This document shows positions 10,423 through 18,861 of a stretch of DNA of 55,486 nt, piece by piece; positions within the stretch are counted from its first letter, which is position 1; each line of letters opens with the position of its first letter. Under the pieces are notes generated by a model. That model ran no database searches. It was given only the letters and a program-made list of their open reading frames with translations, and was not told the origin of the DNA. This DNA comes from Candidatus Omnitrophota bacterium. Lineage in GTDB: Bacteria; Omnitrophota; Gorgyraeia; B26-G9. The DNA is taken from the NCBI GenBank assembly GCA_018817165.1, contig JAHITY010000069.1, forward strand, positions 1 through 55,486, given 5' to 3'. A program made the position numbers and the translations under genes.

Positions 10423-11217
10423 TTAGCCTTCTTTTAAAATACCTGCAGTATATAAGGGTGTCCAGAGCATTCCTTTTACTGTATGCCACTTTGGTTGGCG
10501 CATTTTTTCCAGTCCAAAAACAATTGCTCTATAATCATCTACTTCTTTGTATGTCCCGAATATCCTATCCCAAACAGAAAAAACAGTAGAATAATTGGAA
10601 TCTGTTTCCGGCCGCTTTTTAGAGTGATGCACCCTGTGCATATTAGGGGTTACAATGAAATGTCTGAAAAATCTATCTATTGGATCTGACAAAGCAATAT
10701 TGCTATGATGAAACAAAATTATCGGGCTGACAACAAAGCTATAAATTGAAAATGAAATCAAGTCCATACCTAAACTCACAAAGACTAAAAGCATTAATAA
10801 AGCTGAGATTATTTTCTCAACTGGGTGAAACCTAAAAGCTGTACTAGCATCCATTTCAGTATCAGTATGATGCATACTGTGAAAATTCCATAAAAATTTA
10901 TACTCATGATTAAACCTATGCCACCAATACATCCATAAATCAAATAACAAAAACGCAATCACTCCTTGCATAAACAATGGAAAGGTAATAACTCTAAGCA
11001 ATCCTGCTCCATGGTCCGCCGCCCACCGAACCACCCATACAGTGCTTACAGTAAATAAAATTTTAGTGATTATTCCATTACCGATTCCAAAAATCATATT
11101 AATACCTGTATGTTTAAGCCGTTTTTTTTTGCTTGGCCGCTTAAAAAAAGGAAACCAGCCTTCGGCTAAAAATATGCCTATTATTAAGAAAATTGCTAGG
11201 AAAAGCTGTTTGTCCAT
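10423..11217 (-). CDS. Sterol-desaturase/fatty-acid-hydroxylase family membrane protein
   Basis: The three histidine boxes of the di-iron hydroxylase superfamily are present: 'HRFNHE', 'HSMHH' and 'HRVHH', with an extra 'FHHSN'. Several transmembrane helices flank them. At 264 residues it matches bacterial members of the family, which hydroxylate or desaturate lipids using oxygen. An oxygen-dependent enzyme is notable in an otherwise anaerobic gene set. It lies 17 bases upstream of the TVP38 gene and 21 bases downstream of the MerA-like gene, so it is probably in the same transcript. The substrate cannot be read from the sequence. Confidence 0.85.
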   Translation of the reverse strand: MDKQLFLAIFLIIGIFLAEGWFPFFKRPSKKKRLKHTGINMIFGIGNGIITKILFTVSTVWVVRWAADHGAGLLRVITFPLFMQGVIAFLLFDLWMYWWHRFNHEYKFLWNFHSMHHTDTEMDASTAFRFHPVEKIISALLMLLVFVSLGMDLISFSIYSFVVSPIILFHHSNIALSDPIDRFFRHFIVTPNMHRVHHSKKRPETDSNYSTVFSVWDRIFGTYKEVDDYRAIVFGLEKMRQPKWHTVKGMLWTPLYTAGILKEG

Positions 11218-11238
11218 TTATTTCGGCCTTTAAAAATT

Positions 11239-12675
11239 TTATTTGTTTTTCAATATGCCTATAACTGCTTTTAAAATCGGATTGTTTAATGACTCAACCA
11301 AAGGCTGCGCTGCTGTTTTTTTAATCAATTCTGACAATGTAGGATAAATAAAAAGTATCGTCGCTAGTTTAGATAGCGGAATTTTTAGAGATTTTGCAAT
11401 TAATAGCCCCTGAATAATCTCACCAGCCTCAGCGCCAACAATATGCGCACCGATTACCAACCCTTTTTTATCGGTTATTAGCTTAACCAATCCATCCTGG
11501 ACAAGATCTGTTATTGCCCGATCAGAGCGCGAATAATCACTTCTATAAACCCTTATCTTGTCCTTACCAAATTTACTTATTGCTTCTTGCTCTGTTAATC
11601 CTACCCGAGCAAGTTCGGGACTTGTAAAAGTAGCCCAAGGCACATTAGCATAATTTACTTTTGACCAAGCTAACTTTTTGAACATAGCATTTCGTACACA
11701 CAAATATGCAGTATAAGCCGCGACATGGGAAAACTGATAAGGGCTTGCAATATCGCCACAGGCAAAAATGTTTGAATTTGTTGTCTGCAGATAATCATTA
11801 ACTTTTATTCCCTTTATACTATATTCAACTTTGCAAGCTTCAAGGTTTAAGCCCTCAACATTAGGAGCACGGCCAACAGCTACTAAAATTTTTTCGCCAC
11901 AAATAGTTTCTATTGTGCCGTTTTTATTTTCAAGACTTACAATAGTCTGTCCATCTTTTCTCACAAACTTAACTGCTTTTTTACCCGTATGAACATCCAA
12001 CCCCTCTGTTCTTAATTTTTTTTCGAGCATCTCTACGACTTCAGGATCTTCGCGAAACATGATTTTATCCATCATTTCAACAACAGTCACCCTAACTCCT
12101 AATCTCAAAAATGCCTGAGCAAGCTCAATACCAATAGGCCCACCCCCTAAAACAATCATCGACTCTGGAAGCTTTTTAAGATCAAATATTGTCTGATTAG
12201 TCAGATAATCAATATCGCTCAAACCCTCAATCAACGGAACCACAGGATGCGATCCTGTACAAATAATAAATTTTTTTGCGCTTATCGTCTGACCATTTAC
12301 CTCAAGAGTATCCTGCGATTTAAACTCAGGCGTTCCAATAATAACTTTAATCCCTCTGGCTTCAAACACATCTGGCGTCTCATGAGAACCTATTGTCTCG
12401 CGCACAGAACGCACATGCTTTAAAACATCAGCGGCTATTATTTTTACTTCTTTATCTGTAGCTAAACCATAATCCTCTCTTTTTTTAAAAAGCTGCGCAA
12501 CGGCGGCAGATTTGAGTAAAGCTTTTGATGGCATACAGCCAGACCAGGTACAATCACCACCCAAACGATTCTTATCAATCAAGCAGGTTTTTGCTTTTTG
12601 ATTAATTGCCGCGCTTGCAGCAAACAATCCAGCGGAACCCCCGCCGATCACTACAATATCGTATTGCTCAATCAC
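11239..12675 (-). CDS. MerA/dihydrolipoamide-dehydrogenase-like FAD disulfide oxidoreductase
   Basis: A two-dinucleotide-binding flavoprotein of 478 residues. It has the FAD loop 'VVIGGGSAGLFAA', the redox-active pair C42/C47 in 'GGDCTWSGCMPSKALL', the NAD loop 'LGGGPIGIELAQAF' and the dimerisation domain. There is no N-terminal heavy-metal domain and no C-terminal vicinal Cys pair, which argues against a true mercuric reductase. The 'GGDCTWSGC' variant is typical of the subgroup encoded with TVP38 proteins. Substrate unknown. Confidence 0.88.
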   Translation of the reverse strand: MIEQYDIVVIGGGSAGLFAASAAINQKAKTCLIDKNRLGGDCTWSGCMPSKALLKSAAVAQLFKKREDYGLATDKEVKIIAADVLKHVRSVRETIGSHETPDVFEARGIKVIIGTPEFKSQDTLEVNGQTISAKKFIICTGSHPVVPLIEGLSDIDYLTNQTIFDLKKLPESMIVLGGGPIGIELAQAFLRLGVRVTVVEMMDKIMFREDPEVVEMLEKKLRTEGLDVHTGKKAVKFVRKDGQTIVSLENKNGTIETICGEKILVAVGRAPNVEGLNLEACKVEYSIKGIKVNDYLQTTNSNIFACGDIASPYQFSHVAAYTAYLCVRNAMFKKLAWSKVNYANVPWATFTSPELARVGLTEQEAISKFGKDKIRVYRSDYSRSDRAITDLVQDGLVKLITDKKGLVIGAHIVGAEAGEIIQGLLIAKSLKIPLSKLATILFIYPTLSELIKKTAAQPLVESLNNPILKAVIGILKNK

Positions 12676-12729
12676 AAATAAACCTCCGCTAAATCAAGTA
12701 CATCAATATATCACGAGTAAAAACGCTAT

Positions 12730-13215
12730 TTAATGTTTCATATCCTTATGCTCCGTCTCATTAAAATAAGTAGCCTCAAACTCTTTTAAGGTTTCTTTTA
12801 AAATTTTAACATTTTCTAAATCAACTGTCTGTTTTGCCTTCATTGCTCCAATCAATAGCTTATGCAGCAAAGTCAACTGCCTCAGCGCTTTTTCATTTTC
12901 CGGCCAATCGGATACATTTATCGGCTTAATTCTCTGAGTCATAAAATATTCATTAACAATATCCTGAATGTATTGAGCATGTGTTTCTTTATTATCTATC
13001 CAGCGAATTAATTGATTAATATCTTTTTCTTTTGCCGCATTTAAATTTTGAATCATGCTCATTGATGTTTCAATTGTAGTTATATGCTCTTCGATCATTT
13101 TAATTCGCAGATGATCATCATAAATCCCGCAAGGTATTTGACAATGCGCAAAAACCGGACAAGCATAAAACAGAAAAATCCCCAACCCCATTAAAAAACT
13201 AATTATAGCTTTCAT
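12730..13215 (-). CDS. sodN: Exported nickel superoxide dismutase
   Basis: The mature N terminus reads 'HCQIPCGIYDD', which matches the H-C-x-x-P-C-G-x-Y nickel hook of NiSOD. Residues 1-23 form a Sec signal peptide ending 'VFA'. Cleavage after Ala23 would expose His24 as residue 1, whose amine and side chain are nickel ligands in known NiSOD. The rest is a helical bundle of about 138 residues; 'IRWIDNKETHAQYIQDIVNEYFM' (three overlapping stretches) resembles the family's second and third helices. Exported NiSOD needs no dedicated SodX protease. The ATG has GAGGTGG upstream. The enzyme would remove superoxide in the envelope. Confidence 0.9.
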   Translation of the reverse strand: MKAIISFLMGLGIFLFYACPVFAHCQIPCGIYDDHLRIKMIEEHITTIETSMSMIQNLNAAKEKDINQLIRWIDNKETHAQYIQDIVNEYFMTQRIKPINVSDWPENEKALRQLTLLHKLLIGAMKAKQTVDLENVKILKETLKEFEATYFNETEHKDMKH

Positions 13216-13238
13216 ATTCCACCTCTTTCTTTTTTACC

Positions 13239-13292
13239 GCAAGTTTTAACTTGCTATATTAATATTATCAGCAATCCCTGTATTATAATCAA
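13239..13292 (-). promoter_or_regulatory. Promoter and operator-like dyad of the Ni-SOD gene
   Basis: On the minus strand TTGATT (13292-13287) and GATAAT (13269-13264) are 17 bases apart. The start would fall near 13257. Immediately downstream, at 13239-13254, is the inverted repeat GCAAGTT-AA-AACTTGC with 7-bp arms. A regulator bound there would block transcription, or the arms could form a small leader hairpin. Nickel- or iron-dependent control is a guess from the gene's function. Confidence 0.5.
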
Positions 13293-13319
13293 GCCATAAT
13301 CCTAAAAACCCAACCCTAT

Positions 13320-13994
13320 TCACCTAATATCCGCATAGATTTTTTTTAACGATTTCGGCGAAAACCCCATAACAAACCCTAAAGTCAGCAACCAATTAAT
13401 CAGTGTGGTTTTGATTATGCCTTGTTCATGCCAACGCCTGGGAGAAGAATAAACTTTAGTTTTAAGCAAGCGGACTTTATGATTACGACAAAGTTTTTTA
13501 GAAAATAATATATCTTCAAAAATTTCAGCATCATCAAACCCTCCCAAAGATAAAAAAACATCTTTTTTTACAAATATCGCCTGATCTCCGTAAAAAATTC
13601 CAGAAAATTTTGCTCTTAAATTCCCCGACCCCTCAATGAATCTGAAAATTTTTTTATGTGAGGATATCCTCTGAGACAAACATCCTCCAGAATACCCCTG
13701 ATTAATGCATGCTGCAATATCATCAAGCGCATTATGTTCCGGAATGCAATCCGCATGTAAAAACAATAAGATAGCTCCTTTAGCAATATTAGCAGCCTGA
13801 TTCATTTGCTGAGCACGCCCCTTGCAAGTATTTAGGATTATTATGTCTTTACATTTTGCAGCAATACCAAGGGTTTGGTCACTACTTCCGCCATCCGCAA
13901 TAATGATTTCTGCCTTGAATTTTTCAATAAATTCCAGCAGATCGCCAATAGTCTTTTCTTCATTATAAGTGGGAACAATTATAGATATCCTCAT
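13320..13994 (-). CDS. TIGR04283-type family 2 glycosyltransferase (locus transferase 2)
   Basis: A GT-A glycosyltransferase of 224 residues. It begins 'ISIIVPTYNEEKTI', has the 'IIADGGSSDQT' donor site, the signature 'GRAQQMNQAA', the metal motif 'FLHADC' and the acceptor region 'EDILFSKKL'. The 'GRAQQMN' motif is diagnostic of TIGR04283, a family paired with TIGR04282 and ArsS in arsenosugar-type loci. The NiSOD gene separates it from the rest of the cluster here. It follows the TMTC-DUF547 fusion by nine bases, suggesting cotranscription. Confidence 0.87.
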   Translation of the reverse strand: MRISIIVPTYNEEKTIGDLLEFIEKFKAEIIIADGGSSDQTLGIAAKCKDIIILNTCKGRAQQMNQAANIAKGAILLFLHADCIPEHNALDDIAACINQGYSGGCLSQRISSHKKIFRFIEGSGNLRAKFSGIFYGDQAIFVKKDVFLSLGGFDDAEIFEDILFSKKLCRNHKVRLLKTKVYSSPRRWHEQGIIKTTLINWLLTLGFVMGFSPKSLKKIYADIR

Positions 13995-14003
13995 GTATTT
14001 GTT

Positions 14004-16109
14004 TTACCCTTTTTCATTCAACTGCCAATCATATTGATACTTTATCCGCGGATTATTTTTCTTAATAAATTCAACTACATCCGCATCCAAATAATTATTG
14101 ATAAATTTCGGCACATTACCGAAATCATTTTTAAACCATTTAAAGATCGAAGATAAATATAAAACATTATTCTGCTTATCCAGCCAGTTTCTAGTTTTAT
14201 CATTTAAGAAGTTTTTACCTGCAAGTTCAAGCATTTTATCCATATTCTCAGCAGTAAATGCCTGCGAATTTAATCTTGGACATCCCCGCGCTGCGCAAAC
14301 CAGAGAAAAATGAACTCGCGGATCTTTATAAATCGGCCGAAGAATTTTATGCTCTATTTGATCAAGAGTATACTGTTTGCCGGCAATTTCAAATTTAAGT
14401 TTTTTCCATACTCCGGGAATATCTTTGATTGATTCAATCGGATAATGATCAATGATTGCTTTTATTGTAAAGGCATTATAAGCATTAATATACATTGCTT
14501 TTTTTTCTTGTTTGGATAATCTAACAAAATCAAGCTGATTAAAATTCTTAATTTGCGCGACATATCGATCAAGCAATTGAGGGTTTTTTATTAAACCTTT
14601 ATAATTCACCCAGCCATCAGATAAATACTTATCTAATAACTCCTGAAATAAACCCTGGTCAAAAGCAGCAATCTTATCATCAGCCAAAGCTTCTGGAGTC
14701 GAAATAAAACGCAACAGATTTTCTCTGGCATAATCAGCCTGCGGAGCAACCGCATTAGCTGCGGCAAATAAACGCTTTGCTGATTCTATTCTTCCCTGGC
14801 GCTCACATACAATCCCCAAATTATTTAAAGCCATAGCATAATCAGGCTCTATTCTTAAGGACTCAAGATAAGCATTTTCTGCCTGCACCAGTTTATTTCG
14901 GCGCAGATAAGCATTGCCCAGATTATAATTTAGCTTCAGATCATTTGGCTTAAATTTAAGAGTATACTTATAAATTCTGATATCATCATGCCAATAATTA
15001 TTTTGCCGGACCGTTACTCCAGCCATTAAAATAATCACGATCACTGTTCCGATCCTAAGATATTTATTATTTTTCATTGTTAGTAATAGCCCCCAAAAAA
15101 ATGTCAACCCGATTAAAGGTATATACAACCAGTGCTCAGCAATCTGTGCACTATAGCTCAGCAAACCCCAAAACGGAAAAAGCCATAAAATAAACCAGAA
15201 CAATCCAAACTGCATATTTTTTGATTTAATATATTTAAATATTATAAAAGCGATCACTGAAAAAATCCCGATAATAAACAATGTCGGCATATTATTAATA
15301 AATTTCACTTCTTCAAGGCTTCTCTGCATATGAAGATTAATTGGCGCTATTACTAGCCCTAAATACACTAGTATTATTTTAAACAGATCTATTATCTGAA
15401 CTTGCTTAGACGCAGGAAAAATCAACTCGCCGGTTAATACATTTTCTCTTAGAAAAATAAATCCTATTGCTAATACAAAAAAAGGGGCACTATACCTGAT
15501 TTTCCTTGAAAGTCTTTGATTGCAAGCTATAAAAACATATCCGATAATAATTATTGGAAAAAGCAATGCTATTTCTTTGGACAATAGAGCAAGAAAAAAT
15601 AAGCTCAACGATCCTAAATACAGGAACTTTTTATTATTATTATTTTCAGCAAAACTATTTATAAATTTAATAAATAAATAAAAACTTAATAAAATAAATA
15701 AAGCAGCTATTGGATCAGATCGCCCCGAAATATAAGCAACAGCCTCTGTATGCACTGGGTGAGCCGCAGCAAGAAACGATTCAACTTCACCCGCCCCTAA
15801 GGCCTTTATAATTAGAAAAAGCATTATTGCGTTTAAGAAATGAATTAATATGTTTGATATATGATAACCGGCTGGCTTATATTTCCAGAAAAAATAATCT
15901 AGTTTTAGACTCAAATAAGCTAGCGGCCGATAAAAGCCGTCCGAAGGGCTTAAAAATATTTGTTTAAACCCTTCGGACTGAGCAATTCGTTGACTGTTCA
16001 CAACATTATTCAGATCATCCCAAACAAAACCAGCACTCAGGGTATTTGCATAGCAAATAACTACACTCAGGAAAATTCCAAAAATAAGTTTAATTGTTTT
16101 ATCCTTCAT
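14004..16109 (-). CDS. TMTC-like GT-C membrane protein fused to TPR and DUF547 domains
   Basis: Residues 1 to about 375 form a multi-helix GT-C type membrane region of TMTC/O-mannosyltransferase style ('GFVWDDLNNVV', 'AAAHPVHTEAVAYISGRSD'). Residues about 385-460 hold two to three TPR repeats. Residues about 480-690 form a DUF547 domain ('NAYNAFTIKAIIDHYP', 'VHFSLVCAARGCPRL'). DUF547 genes are frequent members of ArsS/TIGR04282/TIGR04283 loci, normally as separate proteins. Here the domain is joined to a membrane glycosyltransferase-like protein. The catalytic role of either part is unproven. The total length is 701 residues. Confidence 0.83.
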   Translation of the reverse strand: MKDKTIKLIFGIFLSVVICYANTLSAGFVWDDLNNVVNSQRIAQSEGFKQIFLSPSDGFYRPLAYLSLKLDYFFWKYKPAGYHISNILIHFLNAIMLFLIIKALGAGEVESFLAAAHPVHTEAVAYISGRSDPIAALFILLSFYLFIKFINSFAENNNNKKFLYLGSLSLFFLALLSKEIALLFPIIIIGYVFIACNQRLSRKIRYSAPFFVLAIGFIFLRENVLTGELIFPASKQVQIIDLFKIILVYLGLVIAPINLHMQRSLEEVKFINNMPTLFIIGIFSVIAFIIFKYIKSKNMQFGLFWFILWLFPFWGLLSYSAQIAEHWLYIPLIGLTFFWGLLLTMKNNKYLRIGTVIVIILMAGVTVRQNNYWHDDIRIYKYTLKFKPNDLKLNYNLGNAYLRRNKLVQAENAYLESLRIEPDYAMALNNLGIVCERQGRIESAKRLFAAANAVAPQADYARENLLRFISTPEALADDKIAAFDQGLFQELLDKYLSDGWVNYKGLIKNPQLLDRYVAQIKNFNQLDFVRLSKQEKKAMYINAYNAFTIKAIIDHYPIESIKDIPGVWKKLKFEIAGKQYTLDQIEHKILRPIYKDPRVHFSLVCAARGCPRLNSQAFTAENMDKMLELAGKNFLNDKTRNWLDKQNNVLYLSSIFKWFKNDFGNVPKFINNYLDADVVEFIKKNNPRIKYQYDWQLNEKG

Positions 16110-16139
16110 ATATACCCTACAATGCGCGCTTATCTTGCT

Positions 16140-16511
16140 TTAATAACTTGAGGCTTCTTTTGCTTTAGATTTTTTGCCCTTTGGCATTTCTTTTTCAGCT
16201 TTCGGATCAGAGTTTTTCATCATCATGCCTGCTTTTCCCATTGAGCCAGACTCATTTGCCATATGGCCAGACTTTCCCATAGTATCTGCTTCTTCCATCA
16301 TATCTGCTTCCTCCATCATACCTACTGCTTCCAGCATATCTGCTTCTTCCATTGAGCCCGCTTCTCCTGCCTTATGCATATATTCTGCATCATGACTTGA
16401 ACCTTCTCCGGCTGCTTTCGCATCGCCAACTCCGCAAACCCCACAATGAGCAAAGGCAAGTGTAGACACTGCAAAAACCGCGATTGCGGCGACTAATCCT
16501 GTTTTTTTCAT
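16140..16511 (-). CDS. Small exported Met-rich protein with HCGVCG N terminus
   Basis: The true start is the ATG at 16511, because AGGAGG lies five bases upstream; an upstream ATG at 16559 lacks this. Residues 1-21 form a Sec signal ending 'AFA'. The predicted mature protein starts 'HCGVCGVGDAKAAG'. The middle is a low-complexity, acidic, Met-rich repeat with variants of 'MMEEAD', and the C terminus is Lys-rich. The exposed His-Cys-x-x-Cys start resembles a metal-binding hook, and the methionines suggest a soft-metal ligand role. I know of no characterised function for such proteins. It sits just upstream of the TMTC-DUF547 gene. Confidence 0.78.
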   Translation of the reverse strand: MKKTGLVAAIAVFAVSTLAFAHCGVCGVGDAKAAGEGSSHDAEYMHKAGEAGSMEEADMLEAVGMMEEADMMEEADTMGKSGHMANESGSMGKAGMMMKNSDPKAEKEMPKGKKSKAKEASSY

Positions 16512-16605
16512 AATTTCCTCCTTTTTGATTGTTAAAATTAAACATCTCATATTACACATGCTTAAAGCTTAGCCCCATACAATACCCCTTTCTGTTTGTT
16601 TAATT

Positions 16606-18780
16606 CTATTTTCCTAATATTTTTTGTAATACTTCTTTGCTTATTATCGGAGCCTGACATGTGAAATTTTCACAAATATAAACTGTCGGCTTATTTTCAA
16701 TTGAGATCTGGTCCTTTAAATACGGCAGCACCGCAACTATTTGATTTGCAAGTTTTTTTTCAGGCGGCTTTAAAACAACGCTCTTATTCGGTAAAAATCT
16801 TAAAAATACCGTATTAATTAGCTCTTTACTCTCAGCCGAATCCCCCACAATCACAATTTCTTTAACGCCCCCATCAAACATATTGGCTGCGATCATCATT
16901 TGACAAAACGCGGACGGCATCTTTTCAATCTGCGCGTAAAATACCTTAAAAATATCTTCTGCTTTTTCTAGAAGCAAACTATCTTTAGTTATTTTAGCTA
17001 AACGAATAAAATTTAAAGCCGCGATTGCATTGCCAGACGGCAAGGCCCCATCATAAACTTCTTTTTGTCCAGGAAAAACAGAATTAAAATTCTGACTGCT
17101 AAAAAACAATCCATTATTTTCTTTATCCCAAAAATCCTCTAACATTACTTTGTTAATAGCTATAGCTGCCTTTAAATATTTGAGCTCAAACCCAGCTTCA
17201 TAAAGATCAAGCATGGCCTGAACAAAAAAAACATAGTCATCTATCATGCCGAATATTGCTGTCTGATTATCTCTATATCTGTGCATTAAGCGGTAGTTTT
17301 TATCAAGCATATTATCTAATACAAAATCCGCTGATTTTTTTGCTGAATTGTAATATTCCGGTTGATCAAAAACTCTGCTGGCAAAAGCAAGACTTGATAT
17401 CATTAAAGAGTTCCAATCCACAATTACCTTATCATCACAATGCGGTAAAGCCCGTTTTAGCCTTAGATCAATAAGCTTTCCACGGCTTTGGCTCAAAATA
17501 GCTTCTACTTGTTCAAGCTTAAGCTTAAACATAATTGCTGTTTGCTCTAAAGTTTGCGCGCGATAAAGCACATTTTTTTTCCTAAACATATTATGTGGAT
17601 CACTAATCGCATTGCCCTGTTCTGTTATGCCGTAATATGCGCAAAATACCAGTGCGTCTTTTTTGCCCAAGGCTTTGTTTATTTCTTCATAAGTCCAGAC
17701 ATAAAAAGCTCCTTCCTCTTTAATCCCCTGGAAATTAAGAGAGTCTGCATCAAAAGCCGAGAAAAAACCCCCTTCAGGACTTTGAAACCGTTTGAGCACA
17801 AAATCGATTGTTTGCTTGGCTGTATGCTTAAATGCCTCATTGTTATCTATCAAATAAGCTTCTGTAAACAGTCGACTGATTAAAGCCTGGTCATAAAGCA
17901 TTTTTTCAAAATGCGGGACTCTCCATTGTTCATCAGTAGAATAGCGATGAAAACCGCCTTCAAGCTGATCATAAATACCCCCTTTTGCCATTTGACTTAA
18001 AGTATACATCACCATATTTTTTGCTTCTTGATCAGCTGTATTCAACCAATAATGCAATAAAAAAGTATAATTATGCGGTATGGGAAATTTCGGAGAGCCT
18101 TTACTGCCGCCATAATTTTTATCAAAGTTGCTGATAAGTTCAGCAGCTGCTTTCTTTATGATTAATTGATCTATAGAAAATTGACTTGTATCGGTAACTG
18201 CAGAGCGTTTATTAATTGCAGCCTGAAGTCTGTCTGATGAGCTGAGCAGAGCTTCTCTTTCTTGTTCCCAAGCTTGATGAACAGATATGAGTATGGAACC
18301 AAGCCCCCTAAGACCAAATTTGTTTTCTGGAGGGAAATAAGTACCACCGAAAAATGGTTTTTTTTCAGGAGTAATAAAAACATTTAAAGGCCAGCCTCCT
18401 TGCCCAATCATAGTCATCACAGCCTTCATATAATAATTATCTATATCCGGCCTTTCTTCACGATCAACTTTAATTGCCACAAAATGCTGATTTAAAATAT
18501 TTGCGATCTCCTGATTAGAAAAAGATTCATCTTCCATCACATGGCACCAATGGCATGTAGAATATCCAATAGAAAGAAATATTGGTTTATCTTCCTTCTT
18601 TGCTTTTTCAAATGCCTCATCAGACCAAGGATACCAGTTTACAGGGTTATAAGCATGCTGTAATAAATAAGGGCTTTTTTCATTTATCAAACGATTAGCT
18701 TTATCCCCTTGGGCATAACAGATACTATGCCCAGTGGTTAAAATAAATAGTGACATAAGTGCTAAAAGACCTGTATTCAT
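16606..18780 (-). CDS. Exported DUF255/YyaL-type protein (thioredoxin-like plus glycosidase-like domain)
   Basis: Residues 1-23 look like a signal peptide. Residues about 27-190 are the DUF255 thioredoxin-like domain, with the redox motif C76-H-W-C79 in '[10 protein letters not shown]' and '[24 protein letters not shown]' (two stretches). The remainder resembles an (alpha/alpha)6 barrel of glycosidase type ('[24 protein letters not shown]'). YyaL/SSP411 homologues are about 680-720 residues and have no settled function. Most I know of lack a signal peptide, so export would be unusual. It is separated from hcp by a strong terminator. Confidence 0.85.
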   Translation of the reverse strand: MNTGLLALMSLFILTTGHSICYAQGDKANRLINEKSPYLLQHAYNPVNWYPWSDEAFEKAKKEDKPIFLSIGYSTCHWCHVMEDESFSNQEIANILNQHFVAIKVDREERPDIDNYYMKAVMTMIGQGGWPLNVFITPEKKPFFGGTYFPPENKFGLRGLGSILISVHQAWEQEREALLSSSDRLQAAINKRSAVTDTSQFSIDQLIIKKAAAELISNFDKNYGGSKGSPKFPIPHNYTFLLHYWLNTADQEAKNMVMYTLSQMAKGGIYDQLEGGFHRYSTDEQWRVPHFEKMLYDQALISRLFTEAYLIDNNEAFKHTAKQTIDFVLKRFQSPEGGFFSAFDADSLNFQGIKEEGAFYVWTYEEINKALGKKDALVFCAYYGITEQGNAISDPHNMFRKKNVLYRAQTLEQTAIMFKLKLEQVEAILSQSRGKLIDLRLKRALPHCDDKVIVDWNSLMISSLAFASRVFDQPEYYNSAKKSADFVLDNMLDKNYRLMHRYRDNQTAIFGMIDDYVFFVQAMLDLYEAGFELKYLKAAIAINKVMLEDFWDKENNGLFFSSQNFNSVFPGQKEVYDGALPSGNAIAALNFIRLAKITKDSLLLEKAEDIFKVFYAQIEKMPSAFCQMMIAANMFDGGVKEIVIVGDSAESKELINTVFLRFLPNKSVVLKPPEKKLANQIVAVLPYLKDQISIENKPTVYICENFTCQAPIISKEVLQKILGK

Positions 18781-18804
18781 TTCATTCTTTCTCCATGCCC
18801 ATAG

Positions 18805-18853
18805 TAAAAAGAAAAAGCATCAGCAGAACCATAAAATGGTTAAGCTGATGCTT
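18805..18853 (-). terminator. Intrinsic terminator of the hcp operon
   Basis: On the minus strand AAGCATCAGC (18853-18844) pairs perfectly with GCTGATGCTT (18824-18815). A second small stem, AACCA/TGGTT, lies within the loop, and the U-rich tract TTTTTCTTTTT follows. It begins just past the hcp stop codon, so the Rrf2-ferredoxin-hcp transcript probably ends here. Confidence 0.85.
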
Positions 18854-18861
18854 CCGATAAA

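Noticed and set aside
11239-12675. Mercuric reductase
   Set aside because: There is no N-terminal metal domain, no C-terminal vicinal cysteine pair, and no other mer gene. Only the flavin and Cys-x4-Cys core is shared.
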